From Desulfovibrio sp. (GTDB taxonomy: Bacteria > Desulfobacterota > Desulfovibrionia > Desulfovibrionales > Desulfovibrionaceae), in the NCBI GenBank assembly GCA_003525525.1, contig DQED01000356.1:5252-11938 (forward strand): a DNA stretch of 6,687 nucleotides. The letters are read 5' to 3'. The notes beneath the pieces are model-generated. The model made no database searches and was not told the DNA's origin. It saw only the letters and a list, made by a program, of their open reading frames with translations. The position numbers were made by a program, and so were the translations under genes. Below, piece by piece: positions 1 through 6,439 of the stretch; within the stretch, counting starts at the first letter, position 1; every line of letters starts with the position of its first letter.

Positions 1-78
1 CCCCCGGTCCCCCCGTCCGGCGTCGTGGCGCGGGAGGGGCTGCGGGCACCGCGGGCATGGGCGCTTGCGGTACGAAGA

Positions 79-148
79 TGGGGCCGGAATTTCCCCTGCC
101 GCTGCCGCCGCTTTCGCGGCAGGCTCGGCAGGGGAAATTCCGGCCCCA
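79..148. repeat. Large nested inverted repeat (hairpin A)
   Basis: The arms at 79-100 and 127-148 are perfectly complementary over 22 bp and contain a GGAATTTCCCC / GGGGAAATTCC core. Inside the 26-nt loop a second perfect 7-bp stem (CTGCCGC at 102-108 with GCGGCAG at 116-122) caps the structure. The whole is one long, almost unbroken hairpin or cruciform. No T-tract follows on either strand, so it is not a simple intrinsic terminator. It resembles hairpin B at 263-334 in size, loop style and core sequence, which suggests the two are related. It could be a REP/BIME- or MITE-type extragenic palindrome, but copy number in the genome cannot be seen from here. Confidence 0.85.
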
Positions 149-153
149 GGCCG

Positions 154-170
154 TCGCTCCTTCGGAGCGA
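154..170. repeat. Small hairpin next to hairpin A
   Basis: TCGCTCC and GGAGCGA are perfect 7-bp arms around a TTC triloop. It lies 5 nt inside hairpin A and directly before the AT-rich core. It is the counterpart of the GCGGCG/CGCCGC hairpin on the other side of that core. Confidence 0.7.
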
Positions 171-190
171 ATTCTTGGAATGCTTACATT

Positions 191-222
191 AAAAAGCCTC
201 TTAAGGCAAAAAACCTTTGAGG
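191..222 (-). terminator. Probable rho-independent terminator, minus strand, in AT-rich core
   Basis: Read on the minus strand, CCTC-A-AAGG (222 to 214) pairs with CCTT-AA-GAGG (206 to 197) around a TTTTTTG loop, then comes C and a run of five T (195 to 191). This is an 8-bp stem with a small internal loop and a U-tract. It would stop transcripts coming leftward from the nitroreductase/YceI operon, though it lies 250 nt past the YceI stop codon. The surrounding 171-239 is only about 30% GC, against the very GC-rich rest of the window. The AT-rich core could instead have another role inside the composite repeat element. Confidence 0.45.
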
Positions 223-239
223 AACTTAACTTCTTAAAT

Positions 240-254
240 GCGGCGCTTCGCCGC
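240..254. repeat. Small hairpin next to hairpin B
   Basis: GCGGCG (240-245) and CGCCGC (249-254) are perfect 6-bp arms around a CTT triloop. The hairpin sits 8 nt inside hairpin B and mirrors the small hairpin at 154-170. Confidence 0.65.
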
Positions 255-262
255 TGGCGCCC

Positions 263-334
263 GTGGTCGGGGAATTTCGGGCAATGTGCTGGCCGGCTTT
301 GCGGCCTGCGGGTTGCCCGAAATTCCCCGGCCAC
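263..334. repeat. Large nested inverted repeat (hairpin B)
   Basis: The arms at 263-284 and 313-334 pair over 22 positions with a single T/G mismatch (267 versus 330), which would still be a U-G pair in plus-strand RNA. The 28-nt loop has its own imperfect stem (288-295 with 302-309, one T-T mismatch). The core GGGGAATTTCGGG (269-281) matches GGGGAAATTCCGG of hairpin A's right arm (131-143) at 11 of 13 positions, so the two hairpins look homologous. No T-run follows on either strand. Likely an extragenic palindromic repeat. Confidence 0.8.
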
Positions 335-399
335 ATGGTCCGACGCACCGCGCACCGACCGCCTCTCCACCCGCTTACCAATCCCCCCGCCGGGGAGGT

Positions 400-424
400 C
401 CAGGAGGGGATCATCCCCTCCTGG
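400..424. repeat. 25-bp palindrome downstream of the YceI gene
   Basis: Two perfect 12-nt arms (400-411 CCAGGAGGGGAT; 413-424 ATCCCCTCCTGG) flank a single central C. A small CCCC-GCC-GGGG hairpin follows at 385-395. It is the first strong structure past the YceI stop codon at 472, so it may end or protect the 3' end of that minus-strand transcript. No U-tract follows on that strand, so as a terminator it would be non-canonical. The stretch between (about 440-470) is almost pure pyrimidine on the plus strand. Confidence 0.7.
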
Positions 425-471
425 CCGCCGGAGGCATCTTGCTCTCCTCTCCCCCTCCTTCCCCCTACCCG

Positions 472-1137
472 CTACTCTCCCTTCACGCACCCCGGCCGTT
501 TGGCCAGGGTTTCGCCGGCGAGGCGGATATCGACCATGTCGCCGACAGCGCCCATTTTGAAGTACTTGCCCGTGCCGACGTGGTATTCCAGCCGGTTGAG
601 CGACAGATGGGCCTCGTAGCCAGAGGCGTCCACGCAGGGCATCATGGGGTTGGGCTTGGCGCCGAGGTATTTGACGGGGATGGAGACGGTTTTGGTCACG
701 TCCTTGATGGTGAGCTTGCCGGTGACGGTATAGACGCCCTTGCCGGCCGCGACGATGCGTTCGCTTGCGAACTTCATTTCCGGGTAGTTGGCGCTGTCCA
801 GGAATTCCGGCGTATTGAGGTGTTTGTCCCGGGCGGCGACGCCGGTGTCCACGCTTTTGGTCTGTACGGTGAAGGCGACGTGGCCTTTGGCCGGATCTTT
901 GATGGGGATGTCGATGACGCCGGAGGTCGCGTCGAAGCGGCCGGCCACGGGCGCGACGATGTGGCGTATCCAGAACGTCGCGGAGGTATGGGGCGGGTCG
1001 AGAGTTTTGCCGTCGAGCACGGGCGCGGCCGGTTCGGCGGATTTTTCCTGTTGCGCATTCTGGCCCTGGGCGAAGCCTGCCACGGGAGCGAGGCCGAGGG
1101 CGGCAAGACAGACGACGGCGAGAAGGGTCTTTCGCAT
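472..1137 (-). CDS. Secreted YceI-family protein
   Basis: This 221-residue protein is exported and has the YceI fold, a lipocalin-like barrel known in this family to bind long isoprenoid or amphiphilic ligands such as polyprenyl quinones. Residues 1-23 are a clear Sec signal peptide (MRKT, hydrophobic core, probable cleavage after GFA), followed by a Gln/Glu/Ala-rich linker to about 40. The YceI domain runs from about 46 to 207: H50-x-S52-x-x-F55 and H59, G66-R-F, SVDTGVAARDKHLNTPEF (95-112), YPEMKFASE (118-126) and GKLTIKDVTKTV (140-151). All are conserved YceI landmarks, and length is usual. The ATG has a GGAG ribosome site 7 nt upstream (1148-1145). It is the second gene of an operon, 17 nt after the nitroreductase stop codon. 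The family assignment is secure; ligand and physiological role are not known from sequence. Confidence 0.93.
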   Translation of the reverse strand: MRKTLLAVVCLAALGLAPVAGFAQGQNAQQEKSAEPAAPVLDGKTLDPPHTSATFWIRHIVAPVAGRFDATSGVIDIPIKDPAKGHVAFTVQTKSVDTGVAARDKHLNTPEFLDSANYPEMKFASERIVAAGKGVYTVTGKLTIKDVTKTVSIPVKYLGAKPNPMMPCVDASGYEAHLSLNRLEYHVGTGKYFKMGAVGDMVDIRLAGETLAKRPGCVKGE

Positions 1138-1154
1138 GGGGGTGCTCCGATGCC

Positions 1155-1790
1155 CTATTCGGGCAGGGTATAAAGGATATCGTCAGGGCCGAAGCGCCAT
1201 TTGGCCGGCGCGACCGCAACGCCGGGCTTGAGGTGGCCAACGGCCATGAGCAGGGGAATCCAGAAGCGGTCGGGAATGCCGAAGGCGGCGCGCACGCCGT
1301 CGTGGTCGAACCCGTCCATGGGGTGGGTGACGTAGCCGGCGTCGGCGGCGGCGTACATGAAGGTCATGGCGAGAAAGGCGGTGTTCTTGACGCCGAAGGC
1401 CAGGGCTTTCTCCGGGGTTTCGCCGTAGATGCCTTGCACGGCCGCGATGAACGCATCGCGCTCTTCCGGCTTGAAACGGCCGGTTTCCACGAGGTAGGAG
1501 AACTGGCGCTCGAAGGAAGGCTCATAGACCTTCCAGGCTTGGGTGTCGGCCAGGAACATGAGCACGACCGGCGCTTCGGTGACTTTGGGCTGGTCCCAGG
1601 CCAGGGCGCGCAGCTTGGCTTTCCGGGCGGGGTCGCGCAGCACGGCCACTTTCCAGGGCTGGAGATTGAAGCCCGAGGGCGCGCGCACGGCGGTTTCGAG
1701 CATCGCTTCCAGGTCGGCCTGGGGCACGTCGCGGTCGGGATCGAAGAAGTTGACGGCCCGGCGTGCCGTCATGACATCCTTGAAATCCAT
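1155..1790 (-). CDS. Nitroreductase family protein (FMN-dependent NAD(P)H oxidoreductase)
   Basis: This 211-residue cytoplasmic flavoenzyme has the size and motifs of the classic nitroreductase family, which forms FMN-bound homodimers that reduce nitroaromatics, quinones or other acceptors with NAD(P)H. Visible motifs: the N-terminal R10-R11-A-V that contacts the FMN phosphate (usual RRS), the A-P-S-G-F-N-L-Q-P-W signature at 37-46, the PMDGFD motif at 157-162 (usual PMEGF), and the C-terminal VGHLKPG at 184-190, where family members have IGyp. The frame is open further upstream, but the ATG at 1790 is preceded by AAGGAG 6 nt away and begins the typical MDFxDVMxxRRAV opening, so I chose it. 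It heads the operon with the YceI gene. The true substrate cannot be predicted; the family name does not imply a nitro compound in vivo. Confidence 0.93.
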   Translation of the reverse strand: MDFKDVMTARRAVNFFDPDRDVPQADLEAMLETAVRAPSGFNLQPWKVAVLRDPARKAKLRALAWDQPKVTEAPVVLMFLADTQAWKVYEPSFERQFSYLVETGRFKPEERDAFIAAVQGIYGETPEKALAFGVKNTAFLAMTFMYAAADAGYVTHPMDGFDHDGVRAAFGIPDRFWIPLLMAVGHLKPGVAVAPAKWRFGPDDILYTLPE

Positions 1791-1968
1791 AAGGCGCTCC
1801 TTTTTCTCTGACCTTACCCCTGTGCGCCTGTTTCCCTGTCGCGTCAACACGCTTCGGCGACACGTCGCGCCCGGCCCGGCGCAGCGGGGCCGCCCCTTGA
1901 CTTCGCCGTCCGGGGAAGGCATGCAGGCCGGACATTTCTCCCTTTCCCGACAGCCAAAAGGACCTCCC
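1791..1968. promoter_or_regulatory. Divergent promoter region between nitroreductase and aconitase
   Basis: These 178 bp separate two divergently transcribed operons, so both promoters should lie here. Minus-strand -35 candidate: TTGACG (1847-1842), with only a poor -10 at 17 nt. Plus-strand candidate: TTGACT (1897-1902), also without a good -10. A short inverted repeat GCGAC-AC-GTCGC (1857-1868) lies near the minus-strand -35 candidate and could bind a regulator. The aconitase ribosome site is AAGGA at 1958-1962. No riboswitch fold or small gene is evident. The region's function is sure from gene orientation; the individual boxes are weak. Confidence 0.4.
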
Positions 1969-3891
1969 ATGCCGTTGAATCTGACGCAAAAGATCATCAA
2001 GAACCATCTTGTTTCCGGCGAAATGACGCCGGGATCCGAAATCGCCCTGCGCATCGACCAGACGCTCACCCAGGACGCCACGGGCACCATGGCCTACCTC
2101 CAGTTCGAAGCCATCGGCCTGCCCCGCGTGCGCACCGAGCTTTCCGTGAGCTATGTGGACCATAACACCCTGCAGATGGGCTTCCGCAATCCCGACGACC
2201 ACGCCTATCTGCGCACCGTGGCCGCCAAGTACGGCATCATCTTCTCGCCTCCCGGCACGGGCATCTGCCACCAGCTGCACCTGGAGAACTTCGCCAAGCC
2301 CGGCAAGACGCTGGTGGGCTCCGACTCCCACACGCCGACGGCCGGCGGCGTGGGCGCGATGGCCATGGGCGCGGGCGGCCTGTCTGTGGCGCTGGCCATG
2401 GCCGGCGAAGCCTACGTCATCGCCATGCCCAAGGTGGTCAAGGTCAACCTGACGGGGGCGCTTACGGGCTGGGCCACGGCCAAGGACGTGATCCTGAAGC
2501 TGCTTGGCATGCTCACGGTCAAGGGCGGCGTCGGCAAGGTCATCGAGTACGCCGGCCCGGGCGTGGCCACGCTGTCGGTGCCCGAGCGCGCGGTCATCAC
2601 CAACATGGGCGCGGAACTCGGGGCAACGACCTCCATTTTCCCGAGCGACGCGGCGACCAGGGCCTTCCTGACCGCCATGGGCCGCCCGGGCGACTTCACG
2701 GAGCTCGCCGCCGACCCGGACGCGGCCTACGACGAGGTGGTGGAGATCGACCTGTCCGCGCTCGTGCCCATGGCCGCCGCGCCGCACATGCCCGACCGGG
2801 CGACGACCATCGCCGCGCTTGCCGGCATGAAGGTGGACCAGTCCTGCATCGGCTCGTGCACCAACTCCTCCTACGCCGACCTCATGGCCGTGGCCGACAT
2901 CCTCGAGGGCAAGCGCGTCGATCCCACGACCGACCTGCTGATCGCCCCGGGCTCCAAGCAGGTGCTCAAGATGCTCGCGGCCAAGGGCCGCATCGACGCC
3001 CTGCTCGACGCCGGCGCGCGCATCCTGGAGTGCGCCTGCGGCCCGTGCATCGGCATGGGCGGCTCGCCGGTCTCGGGGGGCGTGAGCGCGCGCACCTTCA
3101 ACCGCAATTTCGAGGGCCGCTCGGGCACCCAGGACGCCAAGGTGTACCTGGTCAGCCCGCAGGTGGCGGCCGTGACCGCGCTTCGCGGCGAGTTCTCCGA
3201 CCCGGCCACCTGGGGCGAGGCCCCGGCCAAGGCCGAACTGCCGGCCGACGCCCCGGACATCCGCAGCCTGTTCCTCTATCCGCCGGCCGACGGCGGCGAC
3301 GTGGAGATCCGCCGCGGCCCGAACATCGCCCCGCTGCCGCCGTTCACCCCGCTGCCCGAGGTCGTCGCAGCCAAGGTGGCGCTCAAGGTCGGCGACGACA
3401 TCACCACGGACCACATCCTGCCGGCCGGCGCGCAGATCACGGCGCTGCGCTCCAACATCCCGGCCATCAGCGAATACATCTTCAGCCGGGTGGACGCCGA
3501 GTTCGTGCCGCGCATAAAAAAGCTCGGCAAGGGCATCATCCTCGGCGGCGAGAACTACGGCCAGGGCTCGAGCCGCGAACACGCGGCGCTCGGGCCGCGC
3601 TACCTCGGCGTCGCCGCGGTGGTGGCAAAATCCCTGGCCCGCATCCACCGGGCCAACCTGGTCAATTTCGGCATCCTGCCGCTGCTTCTGGCTGACCCCG
3701 CCGATTACGGCCGCATCCCCCAGGGCGCGGCGATCACCCTGGCCACGGGTTCCATCACGCCCGGCGGCACGACCACGATGACCGTGGAAGGCGTGGGCGA
3801 AATCGCCGTGAAAAACGATCTGACCGCCCAGGAACTGGAAATCATCCGGGCCGGCGGCCTGCTTAACCGGGTCCGGAGCGCGCGGGGCTAA
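1969..3891 (+). CDS. acn: Aconitate hydratase (short, Aquifex/mitochondrial type)
   Basis: It interconverts citrate and isocitrate through cis-aconitate in the cytoplasm, using a 4Fe-4S cluster. The 640-residue length fits the short aconitases of Desulfovibrio/Aquifex type rather than AcnA or AcnB of enterics (about 870-890). Domains 1-3 occupy about 1-430: YVDHN (62-66), GTGICHQ (96-102) and GSDSHTPTAGG (117-127). The cluster ligands are C297 in IGSCTNSS and C357/C360 in CGPCIG. A linker leads to the swivel domain (about 465-640) with GDDITTDHILPAG (475-487) and ENYGQGSSREHAALGPR (528-544), which holds the catalytic Ser-Ser-Arg. All key residues are present, so it should be active. The ATG at 1969 has AAGGA 6 nt upstream; an in-frame ATG at 1921 lacks a properly spaced site and would add 16 atypical residues. 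The PpiD-like gene follows 28 nt downstream. Confidence 0.97.
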   Translation: MPLNLTQKIIKNHLVSGEMTPGSEIALRIDQTLTQDATGTMAYLQFEAIGLPRVRTELSVSYVDHNTLQMGFRNPDDHAYLRTVAAKYGIIFSPPGTGICHQLHLENFAKPGKTLVGSDSHTPTAGGVGAMAMGAGGLSVALAMAGEAYVIAMPKVVKVNLTGALTGWATAKDVILKLLGMLTVKGGVGKVIEYAGPGVATLSVPERAVITNMGAELGATTSIFPSDAATRAFLTAMGRPGDFTELAADPDAAYDEVVEIDLSALVPMAAAPHMPDRATTIAALAGMKVDQSCIGSCTNSSYADLMAVADILEGKRVDPTTDLLIAPGSKQVLKMLAAKGRIDALLDAGARILECACGPCIGMGGSPVSGGVSARTFNRNFEGRSGTQDAKVYLVSPQVAAVTALRGEFSDPATWGEAPAKAELPADAPDIRSLFLYPPADGGDVEIRRGPNIAPLPPFTPLPEVVAAKVALKVGDDITTDHILPAGAQITALRSNIPAISEYIFSRVDAEFVPRIKKLGKGIILGGENYGQGSSREHAALGPRYLGVAAVVAKSLARIHRANLVNFGILPLLLADPADYGRIPQGAAITLATGSITPGGTTTMTVEGVGEIAVKNDLTAQELEIIRAGGLLNRVRSARG

Positions 3892-3919
3892 CGCCGCCGC
3901 TTCCCACCGAGGAGAAACC

Positions 3920-5866
3920 ATGCTCGATCCGATGCGCAAACACGCCCAGTCCTGGGGCATCAAGATCGTCTTCGGACTGATCATCATCGTCTTCGTCTTC
4001 TGGGGCGTGGGCAGTTTCCGGGGCGACAAGGCGACGGTGCTGGCCACCGTCGACGGCGAGCCCCTGCTGATCAAGGATTATGAAAAGGCCTACCAGGAGA
4101 ACCTGCGCCTGGTGAAAAGCAAAAACCCCGATGTCACGGACAAGCAGCTCCAGGACGGGGGCTTTCGCTGGCAGGTGTTCAGCAATCTCGTGACCACGCG
4201 GTTGCTGGAAGGGCAGGCGAAAAAGCTCGGCATCGCGGTCAGCCCCGACGAACTGCGCGCCGAGATCGCCAAGATTCCTGCCTTCCAGAACGAATCCAAG
4301 CAGTTCGACGCCAAGCGTTACGAGAACCTGCTCAAGGCCAACGGCGTGACCCCGGGCGAGTTCGAGGACGACTTCCGCCAGAACCTGCTCCTGGAAAAGC
4401 TCGCCGCCTACGTGGGCATGCCGGCCACGGTGACCGACGCCGAGGCGCGCTCCATCTTCGACTTCATGCGCGAGCAGGCCGTCATCGACTACATCCCCTT
4501 CAAGGCCGCGGACTTCACCAAGGGCTTCGCGCCCACAGCCGACCAGATCAAGGCCTACTACGAGGCGCGCAAGGACCAGTTCGCCACGCCCGCCCAGGTC
4601 AAGATCGACTTCGTGGAATTCACGCCCAAGGCCCTGGCCAAGCCCGACGAGGTCACGGACGCCGACATCGCGGCCGCCTACGAGGCCAACCGCAAGAAGT
4701 ACGCCAAGCCCGAACAGGTGCAGGTGCGCCACTTCCTCATCATGCTGCCCCCGGACGCGCCCAAGGAAGCCGTGGACGCGGCCGAGGCCAAGCTCAAGGA
4801 CCTTGCCGCCAAGCTCAAGGCCGGCGCGGACTTCGCCACACTTCTGCCCAAAACCCCCAACAACCCCGAAGGGCTCATCGGCGAGGACTGGGCCTGGCTG
4901 CCCAAGGGAAGCCTGCCCAAGGAGTTCGGGGCGTTCGAGGAAAAGGCCTTCGCCCTCAAGAAGAATGAAATCAGCGAGCCCGTGCGCACGACCCTCGGCC
5001 TGCACCTGATCCAGGCCGGCGACCACCAGGCCGCCGGGGAAAAGACCCTGGCCGAGGTCAAGGACGACATCCGCGCCGAACTGGCCGAGCGCAAGGCTTC
5101 CGACAGGCTGACCAAGGCCCTGGATTCCATCCAGGAAAAGGTCGCCTCGGGCGAGGATCTGGCCAAGGCCGCCGGCGAGGAGAAGCTCAAGCTCGCCACC
5201 TCGGACTTCTTCGACCAGCAGACCCCGCCCCCGGCCCTGGGCCTTTCCGAGCAGGCCGTGGGCACGCTGTTCAAGATGAAGAAGGGCGAGGCGGCCGACA
5301 CGCCGCTGTCCACCCAGGACGGCTTCATCATGGCCCGCGTGGCCGACGTGAAGCCCGCGGGCTTCGAGCCCCTGGAAGCGGTCACGGACGTCATAAAAGA
5401 CCGCCTGACCGCCGACGAGGGCCAGAAGCGGGCCCGGGCCAAGGCCGAAGAACTGGGCAAGGCCATGGAGACGCCCGAAGGCCGGCAGAAGGTGCTGGCC
5501 GAGTACAAGGACAAGATCGCCGTGTCCCAGCCGTTCACGCGCCAGGGCTTCATCCCCGGCCTCGGCATGGCGCCGGTGCTTGCGCAGACGGCCTTCGAGG
5601 CCAAGGAGCCGGGCTGGTTCCACACGGCCTACGCCGTGTCCGACGGCTACGTGCTGGCGGGCCTTGACAAGCGCGTGCCGGCCGACGCCGCCCTGTGGGA
5701 CAAGGAAAAGGAACGCTGGCTCCAGACCCTGACCCAGACCAAGCGCACGGAACTGTTCAACGCCTACCTCAAAACCGTGCAGGACGCGGCCAAGATCGAG
5801 ATCGTCAACGACCAGATCCTGGGCCCGCGCAACGTGCCCGGCGGCCCGGCAAGCGCCGAGAAATAG
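3920..5866 (+). CDS. ppiD: PpiD-like peptidylprolyl isomerase / SurA_N-domain periplasmic foldase
   Basis: An inner-membrane-anchored periplasmic chaperone/foldase that helps newly exported proteins fold. The 648 residues follow the PpiD plan (E. coli PpiD is about 620). There is a short cytoplasmic tail MLDPMRKHAQSW, one transmembrane segment at about 14-31, and a SurA-like chaperone N-domain at about 35-165, including a VDGEPLLIKDYEKAY-type start. A parvulin-like domain spans about 267-366: VRHFLI with H271, GADFATLLP, LPKGSLPKEFGAFEEKAFAL, ISEPVRTTLGLHLIQ with H362. Last come a Lys/Glu/Ala-rich helical stretch and a second C-terminal lobe to 648. The usual parvulin GGDLGW is IGEDWAW here, so isomerase activity may be weak, as in E. 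coli PpiD. The ATG at 3920 has GAGGAG 5 nt upstream. It is co-transcribed after aconitase and ends before a strong terminator. SurA is less likely because of the membrane anchor instead of a cleaved signal. Confidence 0.92.
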   Translation: MLDPMRKHAQSWGIKIVFGLIIIVFVFWGVGSFRGDKATVLATVDGEPLLIKDYEKAYQENLRLVKSKNPDVTDKQLQDGGFRWQVFSNLVTTRLLEGQAKKLGIAVSPDELRAEIAKIPAFQNESKQFDAKRYENLLKANGVTPGEFEDDFRQNLLLEKLAAYVGMPATVTDAEARSIFDFMREQAVIDYIPFKAADFTKGFAPTADQIKAYYEARKDQFATPAQVKIDFVEFTPKALAKPDEVTDADIAAAYEANRKKYAKPEQVQVRHFLIMLPPDAPKEAVDAAEAKLKDLAAKLKAGADFATLLPKTPNNPEGLIGEDWAWLPKGSLPKEFGAFEEKAFALKKNEISEPVRTTLGLHLIQAGDHQAAGEKTLAEVKDDIRAELAERKASDRLTKALDSIQEKVASGEDLAKAAGEEKLKLATSDFFDQQTPPPALGLSEQAVGTLFKMKKGEAADTPLSTQDGFIMARVADVKPAGFEPLEAVTDVIKDRLTADEGQKRARAKAEELGKAMETPEGRQKVLAEYKDKIAVSQPFTRQGFIPGLGMAPVLAQTAFEAKEPGWFHTAYAVSDGYVLAGLDKRVPADAALWDKEKERWLQTLTQTKRTELFNAYLKTVQDAAKIEIVNDQILGPRNVPGGPASAEK

Positions 5867-5893
5867 CCTGCCCTTTCCCCTCCCGGCCATGCG

Positions 5894-5922
5894 GGGCGCG
5901 GCTTCGGCCGCGCCCTTTTTTT
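5894..5922 (+). terminator. Rho-independent terminator of the acn-ppiD operon
   Basis: A perfect 9-bp stem (GGGCGCGGC, 5894-5902, with GCCGCGCCC, 5907-5915) is closed by a stable C(TTCG)G tetraloop and followed by seven T (5916-5922). It starts 27 nt after the ppiD-like stop codon. This is the strongest regulatory signal in the window. Confidence 0.95.
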
Positions 5923-5970
5923 ACCCGGCCGCCGACAGGCGCGGATGCGGAGCGCCATCGCGATCTCTTG

Positions 5971-5991
5971 AAGAAGAGTGACTCTCGTCTT
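5971..5991. promoter_or_regulatory. Operator-like palindrome upstream of the promoter candidate
   Basis: AGAGT-G-ACTCT (5975-5985) is a perfect 5-bp inverted repeat around a central G. It is extended by AAGA (5971-5974) and TCTT (5988-5991) after a 2-nt bulge. It lies just upstream of the TTGACA box at 5998, where an activator or repressor could bind. The evidence is symmetry and position only. Confidence 0.25.
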
Positions 5992-5997
5992 AAATCA

Positions 5998-6026
5998 TTG
6001 ACAAAAATGTCTTACAATGCTGCAAT
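5998..6026 (+). promoter_or_regulatory. Candidate sigma70 promoter for the gene at 6440
   Basis: A consensus -35 TTGACA (5998-6003) is followed after exactly 17 nt by TGCAAT (6021-6026), a 4/6 match to the -10 consensus. A better -10-like TACAAT (6013-6018) is only 9 nt from the -35 box and would need another -35 (TTAAAT at 5990-5995 is weak). The local AT-rich patch just after a strong terminator supports a promoter here. Transcription from it would leave a leader of about 400 nt. Confidence 0.5.
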
Positions 6027-6439
6027 GGGACACCACGGGCCTTTGCTCCCGGCACTGCCGCCGCAACAGGCCCCCTGCATGACGGTCGCGTGCCCGAAAC
6101 TGCGGCACCCCTTGAGGTCATAGCGCAATCCACCGCAGCATCGTACCTTTTCACACCAGGCTGGCGGGTGGAAGCGAGAGAAATCGTCATGGGAACGCAC
6201 AACGATTGCGATGCCGTGTGTTGCACGTGGCGGTATCGGTCGCCAATGCCCAAGGGGAAATGCCTGAAATGTAAAATGTCCGGGAACACCCTCCCCGTTG
6301 CAGCGGTTTCCGCGTCGTCGCCGCTGTTTCCGGAGACCAGGGAACCATGGCCCGGCCCGTTGCCGCGAGCGCGGCATGCCGCCGCTTTGCCGGCGCAGAC
6401 GGGCGTCGCAAGAAGACGTGCCTATCGGAGGCTGCCGTA
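6027..6439 (+). other. Long non-coding leader or intergenic region before the 3' gene
   Basis: No convincing gene lies in this stretch, and its weaker GC skew by codon position differs from the flanking genes. Structures seen: a hairpin of GGGCCT-TTG (6037-6045) with CAA-C-AGGCCC (6064-6073), a TGGCG/CGCCA stem-loop (6228-6245), and a perfect 12-bp palindrome GCGGCATGCCGC (6371-6382). A TAAAAT hexamer at 6272-6277 could be a -10 box but has no matching -35. I compared it by eye with common riboswitch cores (TPP, SAM, c-di-GMP, cobalamin, glycine, fluoride) and recognised none. An open frame from 6189 to 6440 encodes Cys-rich peptide sequence but lacks a ribosome site and coding bias. Confidence 0.4.

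Noticed and set aside
1..58. Possible start of a minus-strand gene at ATG 58 (MPAVPAAPPAPRRR) or the 3' end of a plus-strand gene
   Set aside because: There is no ribosome site upstream of 58, the peptide is low complexity, and too little sequence is visible to decide.
57..560. Plus-strand open frame through the hairpin region
   Set aside because: It reads through both arms of two large inverted repeats and into the antisense of YceI. Composition is Arg/Pro-rich and there is no ribosome site.
1543..1968. Upstream extension of the aconitase frame
   Set aside because: The extension overlaps the nitroreductase gene in antisense. The ATG at 1969 has a proper ribosome site and starts the typical aconitase N-terminus.
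1522..4074. Very long minus-strand open frame (850 codons) across the aconitase gene and the start of ppiD
   Set aside because: It is antisense to aconitase, has low-complexity His/Arg/Gly/Ala-rich sequence and no ribosome site. Long antisense frames are expected in such GC3-rich DNA. Only its distal end overlaps the region of the nitroreductase, in a different frame.
3863..5890. Long minus-strand open frame (675 codons) opposite ppiD
   Set aside because: It is a shadow of the ppiD codon pattern, rich in Leu/Gly/His with no recognisable domain and no ribosome site.
6229..6300. Riboswitch-like stem-loops in the leader
   Set aside because: I could not match any known riboswitch core by eye, so no class is called.
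5990..6377. Minus-strand open frames in the intergenic region
   Set aside because: They have poor start contexts (one starts with GTG directly after a G-run), no coding bias and no recognisable motifs. They also run over the promoter candidate.
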